A stretch of DNA of 60,000 nucleotides from Phoronis australis. Lineage: Eukaryota > Phoronida > Phoronidae. The stretch covers positions 228,399 through 288,398 of the forward strand of contig NMRA01000296.1 of assembly GCA_002633005.1 (NCBI GenBank). The letters are read 5' to 3'. Under the pieces are notes generated by a model, which was not told the DNA's origin, made no database searches, and worked only from the letters and a program-made list of their open reading frames with translations. Below are positions 48,287 through 60,000 of this stretch, in pieces (positions within the stretch are counted from its first letter, which is position 1; each line of letters opens with the position of its first letter). The translations under genes were made by a program, and so were the position numbers.

Positions 48287-51200
48287 TTATTCGTTGTGAT
48301 CGTCCATCAGATGTGCAAATGAGAAAGGGACGAAGCTATAGCCATCTCCTTTGTAGAACTTGGACATCAGTTCCACCCTATAAAACAGAAATGCAGACTT
48401 AGAGGCCATAAACATACAAGTTACCTCTAATTTATAGATTCATTAAATATAGAAACATCAGTTGCATTATTTCTAAAATTACTTTACTTACCCCAGCCTC
48501 TTGGCTATTCACAATCAACTGGTACAAGAATGTAGGAGAAACAATCAAACAAAACACCGTGTCAATATTAACATAGGCTGTTGACTGGTGTAAATACTGG
48601 GATTTAATAACGACGTTATTACATTGCCACCTCAAATCAGTTCCAGAAAGTCAACAGTTTGGTTTGTAGTCACAGATTGCACCAGTTAGTGTGCAAATCT
48701 CTAGGAGGTAGCAATCTTGCTTTTTGTGTTTTGTTATTAAGTATTGGACAAGGTAGATAGCATCCTGGTACACCACTCAATGAACACAGAACAAACATTT
48801 AAACACAGGCGTGCTTTTCTTACCAATGCAGACGGAGGGTATGAAGGAAAGCAGACAGGCCTTCCATCAGACAGAGGATGACCACGGTCAGGAAAGCCCA
48901 GGGGGTAAAGACCACAGTCAGCATGGCCGCGCCAAGGTAGGTCTTGCCAAAGGTGAAGCCTATACGAAGTACCATGGTCCATAACACTTCGGAGAGTTCT
49001 ACAACAAGATAAACTTTGATCTCAGGAACAACAAAGATCAAATGGAAATCACAGATACCGCAGTTTGCAAAAAATTGTTTATCTGGTTTCAATTAAGTTA
49101 TAGAAAAACCTAGACAGGAACCACATGCAAATTAAAATGATCATTTAACAATCGCTATTTTTGCACCAAAATTTTGAGGACTTCAAAAAAGAAAAGATAC
49201 TGTCAGCATTTTCTTTGCACAACAGACAAAATAGTTGAGCAGTCGACCATGCTTTGAAACCTGAGACTTAACTTCTTTTTAATTAACATATAAATCAAGC
49301 TGGCAGCAAATTAATTTTGATTAGTCATCAACATTGTTTGACTTGGAACATCCCCCTGGTTTATGTATAACCAAATGTGATTGGTCCAGAAAAGGCAGGC
49401 TACTGTATAACCAATTACAATTGGTTCAGAACAGACAGGTCATTGTATAACCAAATGCGATTGGTCAAGAACGGTAGGTCATTTTATAATCCAATCCGAT
49501 TGGTCAAGAAAAGGTAGGTCATTAAATAACTGAATGCAATTGGTAAAGAAAAGGTGGGCACGATGACTCTACAGCTAGTACAGCTACAGTACTGTCACTG
49601 AATTATTAGACTTCATCTGGACTGCCTCCGGTCTGGCTAGGCGTGACCGTAATTGGAGACAGAATGGAGAGTGAGGTGTAAATCGACTGTGACAACTGGC
49701 GTGAGCGTAAGTGCGACTGTGCCCGGAGCTCACCGTGAGTAAGACATGAACGAAGCGCGAGCAAGCCTTGAGCCAGGCGGGCGTTTCCCTGCCTTCACTA
49801 CATCGAGACAATCTTAATTGTTGTCCTCACTAGTTTATCGTGACAAAGTACTGTATCATATTTCTAGTGACATTTCTCGTTTTGTTCAGGACACTATTTA
49901 AGATTCAATTTAGCTTTGTCTCGGCATGTTACCAAGATGGTTTATTATGACTAAATTGTTCGCTATTCACTAGAAGAGGAATCAAATGCCTTGAAATATC
50001 AAGTAATGCGCTTAAAACAAAAAATGCACTTGCGACATTACAAATTCAGAATTTCTAGCTGCTCGGTACCTATTGTCAGAAAACTTGATAGTTTCAAGGT
50101 TGCTGTACAGGGATTTTGAATTTTGAAGTGCTTCAAGTGTGATGAATAGGAAAAAGTTTGACACAAATGGTAACTTCTGCAATATGCACAGTTGAAGGAA
50201 TATGCCGAGCAAAAATCACAAGAATTTACAGTCGGTAATGAAATAAAATGATTTCAGAATATTTTTCATTTCAGCATTTTCTTTTCATTATTTGGGTCAG
50301 TGATCGACACTTAGCTGAACACCAACTCGCCAAATGCGACTTGGCGAAAATCCCAGGTCGTCAAATGCACTCACATGAGTCTAAGAATAATATCTTACAA
50401 AATCAATTAAATCATTTGTGTTCCGTACACTAAGTTATTTGGGAATAAATTCCAAAGCCTTACACCTATCTAGCTTGGGCATTTCTGGCTTTATGTTTGG
50501 GTTTGAAAATCTGGAATTTGTAATTCTTACACGCCAGAGCATAGCACGTGAATTCCTCGAACATTTATCCAAATTCCATCATCATGCGGAGAAAACTGAT
50601 CACAACCACGCATTTGACAAGTCAAATAAGTGACCACTATTAATATTTTACTGAAGAAAATACCACAAATAAACCGCACTAGGGGTTGGGGACTTAACAT
50701 GAGCTTGCACTAGGGGATGGGGATACCAGGTGCTGTCCACCCGCAGAGGGGTGCCTATTGAAATTTTCTGCGGTGCAAAAATCTACAGAGTATATGCGAA
50801 TTAACTATATCCAGCTGTGACGAGTTTCACGGAGTCCACAGCCATGTAAACACGGCTGTGAACTCAGAGTGCATTAGTTTGTCTTTACTAACCACGGTTA
50901 AGCCATTGATGGGACAGGCTTTTTAGTCATAAATTGGAAAACATAAGTGCGACGACAGACGAGCTTAAGGAGGACTTCTGATTGACTAACACGTGAAATT
51001 ACGGAGTTAGTCGGAAGCCAGTGTTGAAAGATGATTACTCAGCCAAAACGACCCGCAGGTCTAGATGTTACATGTATTTGTATCAGTCTGACGCACCATC
51101 ACAGTTACCACATCTACAAAAAGCTTGAGGGAGGCGCTAGGAAGGCATTAACCAAACCAGAGGTAAGCGTGAGGGCTACCCGGAGAGTATGCGTGAGAAA

Positions 51201-54200
51201 ACTGATTTCGCTCATGACTACGTTCCGGATACTCTCCTGCCTGGCTAGCCATGAGGCAGACCGTACAAAGTCTAATAATTCAGTGGTTGTACTATACAAC
51301 TAACAATACTTACGAGCATGAGCAAGACTGAGGGCCCAGAGACGGAGGTAAGAGGCCGTGTGTGATATACAACTGAGGCAGTACTCAATCACATGAATCC
51401 CCTGGTAAATCATCTCTTCACCAAAGTTAAACTCCTGCAAAGCATGAACGCGAGCGGTTACAAGCACGCCATCTGTCAGTGGGTGCAATGAATCACGCAT
51501 GTCCATTCGTAGTAAATAACAGCATCCCTTCAAGACGGCGAAACTCGGTAAGCCAAGTGAACGACTAATATTAGAGAACCAACATCATTCTCTACAGACT
51601 GAGCCCATTAGGCAAGTGTTTCCAATGGAGTTATGAAGTATCGTTCTAAGTCGAGGAAACAATCGCATTTGGACAATTACATATACAATCAGCATATTCA
51701 CCAGTATGCGTTAACTACATAAAGTAAATATATAGATGCTGAGGTTGGCCAGTAATGAAATATATCATGGGAGCATTGGACCGGCAATCTAGAGACCTGT
51801 GGTTCGATTCCCAGTTGGGGTTCCTGATTTTTCTGTGTTTATTTGATATATTTCATTACTGGCCAACCTCAGCGTCTATATATTTACGATATCTAATTTT
51901 AAAACGGTAAGTGATCAAAATCCAAACTTTATTTTTGGACACAAAGGAAGTTTCTAGAAGACACAACTTTTGTTCTACAGCCCTGCTCATCACAAAAAGT
52001 CAAAGTGTCGGTACTACATCCACAAGGAGGCTGAAATCTTCCAGTGTCGCCATGGTGACTTAAGGAAGTGTCTAAATTGAACAGTTTACAGAAAAATAGC
52101 TCATTTTGACTTAAAATAAGACTCTCCTTATCATTTCTTAAGCGAAAAACTATCTTTGAAGGTACGTAAATAATAGAAAATAATTCAGGATGCAACAATT
52201 CCCCGAGTCTGTAACAACCAAAAACCTAAGCACAACAAGTGCATACGCTGATAAAGCACCGAGTTAAGTATAAGTCAAATGAAAATGGAAATAATGTTCT
52301 AATATAATGTAAAGTCTGAAGTCAAACTCTGAAACCAACAGGGGGTTTATCCAAGGGAGACAACAACAGTTTATTCAAAGCTCGTGCACTTCCTGCATGT
52401 TGTTGCTGTGGGTGACCCGCGTGAAAACTCAAGTACGGGATAATAATAATACTAGTGAAGTGTGCAGAATACCAGCTCACTTTTTCCCTAAGGTTATGTA
52501 GGTCCCTAGAAAATTTTCAAATTTGGTTAACTTGAGAACATCATATGGCTGATTGGATTCACATTCAGATAACATACTTTATGCAGTGTTCTCCACAATG
52601 TTGTTGTGAAATGTCTTTAAAATGTTCCACTTGTGCATAAGACGCTACCAAAAATCAGGAATTTAACGATATTCATGACAGAATCAAAAGTAGCATAAAA
52701 CGGAAACAAAAAGTTAATCTAAAGAACTGAAACAGTATTTTGTACGATTCATCCTCTATATTTATATCACGCAAACTTTGGTTATGTTTTTGATGCCATG
52801 GTTTTGCTCTCAATGTACATTTTGTTTTAGCTAAATTTTGCTAAAAAGACATGGTTACTTGACCCGATTAGTGGCATAATTGTAAAAAATAAACAGACAA
52901 ATTCTACAGACTTTTTAATTTACTGAGTTAAACTCTATAGTTTTGCAGATATTTAGCAAAATGCATATTGTCAACAAGGTCCTACATAACCTTTCAAAAG
53001 TAAAAACTGAGTGCCTTCCTCGTAACATTTGCCAACAGATTGTAGTTAAAAATGCCCAGCTTTACAATATCTTGTGTGCTTACTCCTGGTGAAACGACTT
53101 CATAAAGACAGGTAGACCTCACATCTCCACGAATAATGAATGTGATTTCTGACTCATTTAGTGATTAACTGACGACTACCTGCTACGTGATCTAATGTGG
53201 CACACGCAAGCGCCACCTACACTTACTTTCGAGGATGTTAGACGTGATTAAAATATTAACACTGCTACAGAATGTTAGAACGTTACATTAGTAGGAAATG
53301 AAAAGCTCCAACAGGTTGCAACGTATGTACAACAAATGTATAGACAACATATTGACCACTGTTGGAATGGCAAATAGTGCATTTTATCTCTGTAATACGT
53401 GTCTTAACCAGCCACTACAGATTGAGTACCACAGTATAGACTGATCAAGGCTATCTACAATGATTATGAATAACTACGTGATACTAAAAAGGCAAGCAAC
53501 AGTTAGATCACAGGGGTTATTTGCACAAAAGACACCCTGCTTTGTACACTCTGCAAATAGTCGCACTTTCAACATCAAAATGAATTTAGACATTTTCAAA
53601 ATCAAGCATGATTCATTTTTTCAAAACCTGAAAACTTGGTCCAGGCACTTCATCATTTGAACAACATTGTCAGACCTCCAGATGAACATTGTGAAGACAA
53701 CGAGTGGTCTGCATTCATAGGGACTGACTTTCCACGATAACAAAACTGGACAAAATTCACAGGGATCAGTCTTGTTACACAAAATAAGATGTTTCAAATG
53801 GAATTCACCGATTTCAGTAGTAGATCTGATAAATCAAAGATTTTGGTTAAAACTAAACTTAATGAATAATCCATTAAATTCCTTAACTCAGACCGATTCT
53901 GAAGACAAATCGAATGACGATAATTTTGCAACAGAGATGTTGAATTGGTTGTTTATTCTTTCAAAAGGTGGCGCTCTCAGTTTTGAGCAACAATAAACAT
54001 GGCATTTAGAAACTTATAGGTAAAATGGAACCATGGCATGACTGTAGCGAAAAGGGTGCCCAGAATATTTCCATGTTATTTATTATTTAAAAAAGTAAAA
54101 TGGAATCTGCCAATTTATACAACAATAACAAAACAGAATTGTATGTTTGCTAAAATAATTTTTTGTTTTTGAAAATGAAAAATCGTTTTTTTTTTAATAG

Positions 54201-57200
54201 AATACTCAGTTCCATTGGCTGAACAACTGAGGAATGAGGAGGCAATGCTGAAACATAAATGCAAAGAGAAAACAATTCAAGTAAAGAGAAGAAATACAAC
54301 AAGAAGAACATAAAGCCGAGACAGAAGAGATGTCATGCTGATCACTTCTGCAGGTTAATGTAGCAAGAGAAAATGGCGACCAGCGGTCATTAGCATGCTG
54401 CAAGGGAATCTGAAAACACCCAACACCGAGAAGGAACTACTGCAAACCTGCTCTTCGTAAACAGCCGGCTGCGAGGCCTGCGGCGTGACCTCTCCGTTCG
54501 GCTGCACTATGTCACCACTATTCACAAACGTCTGCCGGTTCTGATGCTGTTAGAGGAGAGTAAAAGACACCATTTAGGCCAGCCAGAAACAAGAGAAGCA
54601 AAACGGCTGCGTACATTGACCACTGGGAATGCCACTGCCTGGGTCACGGTACATAAAAAGCATTTTGGAAGTTCCAACTGAACTCAAAAGTATAGGTGTC
54701 AGATGAATTGATTTCTATTTTTTGAAATACCACAAATCACAGCAGCGTTTTTACAATACTCAATACTTTTAATGAGTATCGTATTTCACAAATTTGGCAT
54801 TTTCAAAAAGTTCTAAACACTGACACAATCCTTTACATGATAATGACCCTTCCCGAGGTCAAAGGACATAGCGTAAACATGTAACCTGGACAGTTGACCG
54901 ACCTGGGGCTCAGAAGTGTGAGCCGTGATTGCGTCGTGGTGGACTACGTCATCTACAGTCTGTGAATTGTTGATTGCCATTAAACTGGGCCGTTGCTGCT
55001 ACAACGAAACACAATCTCAAAACACGTACGACACTGCATCAAGTTACAACACTGCCAACAGTAATTTTCTAAACAGAACACGACAATATCTTCTCGACAT
55101 CATCTTGTAGGACGAATTCATACCAATCGCAGGTAAAATCACTTAACTTGGTTTTACCGTCTCATGTCATTATTAAATCAATTTCCATCACAGGAATTTT
55201 TAAACCAATCTGAAACAGTATTTCAGCAGTGTGTTTTCTTTACGACATGTGTTGACTCATTCTCTCAGAATGTTTTATTTTTAAACACAACATTCCGTTT
55301 GCGTTTTACAACCTGGCTTCACTGACAATATCTTCACCTGGTGGCAACCAGATCTTGCATCAGGGACAACTGTTGTACAAACTGACACTTGGTGGAAGAT
55401 ATGACTGCCGCCAATAGAACAGACTGTCAAATAACAAAGGCCCTTCAGTGGAATGCCATGTTTAACAAAACACTCTGAAATAATTAATTATCCATTTCTT
55501 GACTTCTCTATGCACGTTGTAGGTAAGAATAACATGTGGCTGTGTGCACAAGATGTACTAACCTTGCTCTTGGCCTGACTTCGCAGGATCAGAGGCTTGA
55601 TGAGCAACATCCAGGGGACACTGAGAAGGGCCAACACAACCAGCATGTACTGCACTTTGTCCTGAAGAGGGGAGAACAGGGCAAAATGGGACAATGGCCT
55701 GCTGACACAATACACAGAACAATTACTGCACAGAACCGAACATTGTCCTGTAGTGGGGAGAGCAGGGCAAAATGGGACAATGGTTTAGTGAGGCAATACA
55801 CAGAGCTATAATTAAGAAATTACAGTAAAAAATTTAGGACAGTCTCTCAAATCTCAGACACCTAAATCCAACCCCAAACTGAATTTTTTTGATTCTGAAA
55901 TTTGGGACCTGGTCAAATATGGCATTCACCAAATTTCTCAAATTTCGGTCAATTTTAGCAGCATTGGTTGGAATTCTCACAATTCAGATGGTGGGCTTTT
56001 CCCCATAATCGGGGACCGAATGTATTCTGGAAGTTGATCAAGCAATGGTGATTATTTACACATCGTTTAAAGCTGCCACCCATCCCTAGTCACTTTCGTG
56101 GGTCGTTTGACCCATGGCGTGCGATTTGTAAAATGAAACTTGGGCCCAGAGCGGAGATCGATCTAAATCCACGTACGCGCATACAAAATAAATTGAATTT
56201 ATTCACGGGCAGACAGCAATGCTTTCAGGCTGTAGTGAACATAGGACAGATAAAATTCCAACAGCAGTACCGGGAATGCAAGGGCGGGGATTATTGGGAC
56301 GAACCGCTTTAGTAATTAGCGTCTAAGAAGCTAACGAACTAGTAGCCGGCAACTTGAACAGTCACTTCCACGTGGTCATGTTTTGCAGTTAGAACTATGT
56401 AGGGCCTACCTCAGTTAAATTGTGATCTGGCCTACTGCTATGTTTCAGAATAGCAATTCCAAACTTTCATTGATGAAATACACCCCACTCACAAAAAGCA
56501 ACAGTTCTATAGTTGCCAAATAAACGCCTGGATACGTTATCGAACTAAGACCGCGGGGACCTTATTTACGTGTATCTCGTTGGCAGCAAAGCTGTTACAA
56601 TAAGGTCTGTTTGAGTGACACGTGACCCAGAAGTATGTTGCACTCGCAGCCCCAGAACGAACCAGTATTACATATAATGCAGTCATGTAGACTGCCTTTG
56701 GTTTGCGAACAGTTTAACGTGAAGATGTTGATCACCAATAAATGGATATTGCGAATAATCAGTCAAGGCGTGTTACACGACAAATATATATTTCCTATCA
56801 CAAAGTTTGGTGCCAGAGTTGATTCTGTTAAGAATCAGTAACATCACTGTTTATGTTTTTGAAGGCACCATGTGAATTTATTGTCAGCAATAACAATGAC
56901 AAATCTGCGCAGCTGTTCAAACTGTATAAAAACACAAAACAAAACATTGTCGATGCCCGACCGCATACATTATAAGGTTTCGGACACCGTCTTTCTCATA
57001 TTTCTGGAATTTCAGACGGCTAATATTACCCGTTTCTAAAATTTTGGACAGGTTCCAAATATTTATTTTTTCACTGTCCTAAATTCGAGAATTTTTATTG
57101 TAATGCAAGAAATTATACATTGTCCTGAAAGCGGAAGAGGGAAAACGGGACAATGAACTATTCATTCTGATTACACATAGTGAATTTAACAAACCTTTTT

Positions 57201-60000
57201 CTTAAAAGAGGTGACTGGGGCAAATCTGACCACGGCCAGCTAGCATAACTCGTAGAGACTGAAAACTAATTTGCAAACAACACATTGTCCAGACATTGGA
57301 GAATTTGTACCACAATGGGAAGATTACGTGTGACGGTTCTGTGACTAATGTGTGTTGTAGTTATCAGCACTTTCAAGTTCTGTCATAAACTGGAATTAAT
57401 GGTACAGTGAAAGGGGGGGAAGGGCCCTTGGCAATACTATTTGTACAGACCACTAGTGACAGTCTTTCAAATGTTCAGTACTGACCTGACTAGGGTAGAC
57501 CAGTCGGTTTGAGCACGGGTCAAAGCTGCTTTTGTCCCCCTCTATATCTTCGCCAGCATGGGGGCTATACTTGAACAGGAACATGTTGATCAGACCTGAA
57601 GTGAATGCATATTGAGTATTACTTAGCAATTCTTGACCATCAAGTTACATGGAGCACTGCTTTGGTAATACGACTATCACCTTAGGACATCTTATTTGAC
57701 TCAATGATGAGTGCTTTTATTGATTTTACAATACGTCACGAAAAATCAAGACGAGAAAAACAAGTTTACACCTTTTCTTTTCTCAAATATGATGTAGTTG
57801 CCTGGAAAGAAGCTCATTATGTTTTATTATGTTACATATTTTTGGCTAAACAATTTGACTGCCAAAGGTGCCTTAAGTTTCTGCAACTTACACATTCACC
57901 ACCTAAGGCGCCAATTAGCAAGTTGGATACTTGACCAAGCTCTGACTTGACCTATTTGATTCTAAATTTCAAGGGAGATAACTTACGTTTACCGACATCA
58001 TCAGATGAAAAGAACAGCAATTTTACTAAATCCAAAATAAAAGTCAGTTTTTCGATTTTATTTTCAGATATTTCCGCATAAATTCTGAAAAGCTGAAGGC
58101 GTGGCTACATCTCATTACAGCAGATAACTGACAAGCGAGCACTAACCAATGAGAAGGCTAGGAGCACAGCCTGGTGACTTGAACTCATCAGTGGAAGCAG
58201 CAGAGAAGGTTACCCACTTGTAGAAGATGAGAATGACCAGGTAGCCAAAGATGCTCATCATAAAGAGAACCTGTGGAATGAACTCGCAGAAGATGTTCAA
58301 CGGCCGCTTGAAGTACCTGCAAATGGAGACACATGAAGCTTAATGCACAGCGCTGCAAAACTGCATCACATCCAAGAGGCAAATTTTTTCAAGACCGCTT
58401 GTAGCTATAAAATCGGTCTTAACTTACAATTGCTAGAGGCCTGAAACGACCTGGCATGATAAGCAAACTTGTTGACCCAGGCCTCAAGCTATAATGAACA
58501 CTCAATACATGGTTGCTCTTGTGACATAAGGTGGGTTATTGTCACTTTAATAAAGGGTGACTGTGCGTAGACATCCCAGGCTTACACTTAGAATGGCAGT
58601 TATGATGGCACAGGTGTGCACTTCAACCATGCGTATAGTTTCCTTTTGATGTAGGTTTGCATGGCTTTACGAACACTATCATTAGGAATTTTGATTAATA
58701 TTTATACTGATATAACTAATCCCCTTGTAAAGTGGGAATTGTTGATTCCATCGAGACATGCGGATGTTTGCTTATGTCCACAATTCCAGAATCGCATTGA
58801 CAATGGCACTCACGGAGCATTGCACGACATAAGTCACTGACATCATAGTTTTATGACAAACACAATAATAGGTCTTACAACGGCCAGTTAAGTCCACTTA
58901 CTTGTGATTGCAAACACTGAGGATGACACCACACAACATGTGGGCTATACCGAATATGACCGAGTATTTCATCTTCATAGAGTTCTGGAACATCACCTTG
59001 TTGGAGGACAGCTGCCACACCTGATCAAAACAAAAGAGTGCGTTTATTTGCCGTAACTTCAAAAAACGTCTTCAGACATATATGGCATTCACCAGTTGGA
59101 ACGTGTCTGAAAATAGTATTCGCCCCAATGTTTCGACCATTTTTGTCACAATATGGGAGTGTACTGGCTCCCATCATCTAGCAGGCTCAATAAGCAAACT
59201 ACCAATAATATTACACGTAATGATGGTGGTGGTGGTGGTGGTGGTGGTGGCACTGGTGGTAGCAACAATAACAATAATATATAGACAAAGATCCCAGCAT
59301 TATATTATGCTTTTCTTGCTGTGAATACAAATGTTGAGCATTTCCTCACAGAACACGTCCAGTGAGGCATTACGAACAAAAAATACCCAAACGGCAATCA
59401 CAGCACTTGGGTCACTGTTATAGGAGACTGGCGCTCTGAAAACAAGATCTTTTACTTAAACTGACAGTGTCCATCACTGAAACCGTCCACTTATTTAACC
59501 ACCGTCGGTGCCGGCCACGTTTCAACAAATTCCTCATTGACAATTTGTGAGCACATTGCACACTTACAGGGTCAAGACCGAAGGGGTATGGAGTTCCCGT
59601 GAACTCCTGAATCGCCGCACTGCCATTAGGGTTCAATTGGTACGACTTTTTGGCAAAGATGGTCACATTTCTGAAAGAAAACCAACGAAAAACCAAATAA
59701 AAACAAGAGATTGAACCCTATCAAAGTGAAGCACGTCTTCTGGTCGAGAAAGTGATGAAAGTGCAGAGGGAATAAACACTCACTAGGTGGTGCTAGTGAA
59801 CAGAGTTCCCTGTTTCACACCCGATTAGATTCAATGCATAATGCAATTCACCAGTAGGGGGCGTTCTTGTAACAACACACCTACAGGATTTAGCAAAATG
59901 TAGGCATACCTTTGGGAAGAAGTCTTGCTTCACTTGCAACATCTAGTGAATTTTGAATTCCTTAATTCTCTTACCGTTGGTAATTTTCGACCAATTTCCT
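48287..60000 (-). CDS. ATP6V0A-like: V-type proton ATPase a subunit (Vo sector), C-terminal half
   Basis: Exons, in coding order: (59,975-60,000, tentative); 59,568-59,670; 58,902-59,020; 58,147-58,316; 57,486-57,595; 55,563-55,661; 54,448-54,546; 51,314-51,434; 48,824-48,998; 48,287-48,377 (stop TAA). All but the first are in phase and match the family: [113 protein letters not shown]. The a subunit forms the proton half-channels beside the c-ring. The two arginines known to be needed, in SYLRLW and TLRLHW, are present. The stretch with HQNRQTFVN and VTPQASQP is the variable cytosolic loop. The C-terminal exon encodes [20 protein letters not shown], typical of the family end. The N-terminal half lies beyond the window, so the paralogue cannot be named. 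Confidence 0.96.
49363..49560. repeat. Five-copy 40-bp tandem repeat with ATTGG boxes
   Basis: Unit approximately GTATAACCAAATGCGATTGG followed by TCAAGAAAAGGTAGGTCATT. ATTGG occurs at 49,380, 49,420, 49,460, 49,499 and 49,539, so spacing is 40, 40, 39 and 40 bp. It lies in the V-ATPase a intron between exons 51,314-51,434 and 48,824-48,998. ATTGG is a reversed CCAAT box, the core of NF-Y sites. Confidence 0.85.
49575..49640 (-). repeat. Inverted dispersed repeat, left copy
   Basis: Its reverse complement contains GTCTAATAATTCAGTG and a CTAGCCAG...GAGGCAG block. Both are found in direct orientation at 51,237-51,300. The two copies sit in opposite orientation in one V-ATPase intron, about 1.6 kb apart. 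Confidence 0.65.
51237..51300 (+). repeat. Inverted dispersed repeat, right copy
   Basis: CTGGCTAGCCATGAGGCAG followed by AAGTCTAATAATTCAGTG; partner of 49,575-49,640. Ends only about 14 bp from the edge of the V-ATPase exon at 51,314. Confidence 0.65.
51435..54447. other. Long V-ATPase intron
   Basis: The flanking exons join directly (YEEQ to EFNFGEE). No exon is visible inside. The notable content is the foldback element at 51,725-51,886. Confidence 0.6.
51725..51886. mobile_element. Foldback element with 43-bp inverted repeats around a tRNA-like core
   Basis: The left arm 51,725-51,767 and right arm 51,844-51,886 are reverse complements at 42 of 43 positions. The 76-bp loop holds an anticodon-arm-like GACCGGCAATCTAGAGACC and a B box GGTTCGATTCC at 51,801-51,811, then a run of five Ts at about 51,828-51,832. 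The left arm carries TGGCCAGTAATG, similar to a tRNA A box. It looks like a tRNA-derived SINE head embedded in, or converted to, a MITE-like hairpin. No coding capacity and no clear target-site duplication. Confidence 0.8.
55652..55815 (-). repeat. Tandem copies of a 3' splice-site segment
   Basis: On the minus strand, the segment from TGTGTATTG through CATTGTCCCATTTTGCCCTG to the acceptor and GACAA occurs twice in tandem. One copy ends at the used acceptor (exon 55,563-55,661). The other ends at CCCACTACAG|GACAATG near 55,748. A third, more diverged copy lies at 57,118-57,180 (CATTGTCCCGTTTTCCCTCT, then CAG|GACAATG). May be remnants of exon duplication. Confidence 0.7.
59222..59262. repeat. 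(GGT)n microsatellite
   Basis: About a dozen GGT/GAT-type triplets, followed by an AAC/AAT-rich tract. In a V-ATPase intron. Confidence 0.85.

Noticed and set aside
1-60000. Bacterial-type features (operons, CRISPR arrays, insertion sequences)
   Set aside because: Intron-rich animal genes throughout; no spaced direct-repeat arrays of CRISPR type. The regular arrays seen are minisatellites without unique spacers.

Overview
This is eukaryotic nuclear DNA from an invertebrate animal. The genes are split into exons of about 80 to 550 bp with GT..AG introns of 0.1 to 3 kb. Base composition is AT-rich. Microsatellites, minisatellites and old dispersed repeats are frequent. The gene content (tandem C-type lectin receptor, TSPEAR-like protein, SLC28 transporter, V-ATPase subunit a) fits a marine invertebrate, perhaps a deuterostome such as amphioxus or a hemichordate. 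The species cannot be fixed from the sequence alone. All exon models below were read by hand, by matching splice sites, phases and protein family signatures.

Layout: (1) 1,164-8,539, + strand: a complete eight-exon gene for a 549-residue single-pass membrane protein with signal peptide, two C-type lectin-like domains, Thr/Ser-rich stalk, membrane helix and a tyrosine-bearing tail. (2) 9,835-10,943, + strand: the 3' part of a gene for a membrane-anchored protein with a very basic Ser-Pro-Lys-rich tail, followed by a poly(A) signal. (3) 13,382-22,330, - strand: a TSPEAR-like gene (thrombospondin/laminin-G-type domain plus seven EAR propeller repeats) lacking only its first exon or exons. (4) 22,331-37,585: about 15 kb with no supportable gene apart from a retroelement-like coding relic at 36,830-37,258, with minisatellites and old repeats. 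(5) 37,586-46,098, + strand: nine exons of an SLC28 concentrative nucleoside transporter homologue, without its N-terminal exons. (6) 48,287-60,000, - strand: the C-terminal half of the V-ATPase a subunit, running off the right edge.

The genes share no obvious pathway. The V-ATPase subunit and the nucleoside transporter are housekeeping membrane transport functions. The lectin receptor and the EAR protein are surface or secreted recognition and adhesion proteins. Genes 2 and 3 are convergent, and so are the transporter and the V-ATPase gene.

Points most worth a second look: the two-lectin-domain receptor with a tyrosine-bearing tail; the SLC28 homologue, in which several residues that contact nucleoside or sodium in family members are replaced; the membrane-anchored SPxK-rich protein; a near-perfect 43-bp inverted repeat that encloses tRNA-like promoter boxes in a V-ATPase intron; a 40-bp tandem array carrying one ATTGG box per unit; and three copies of a 3' splice-site segment in the V-ATPase gene.
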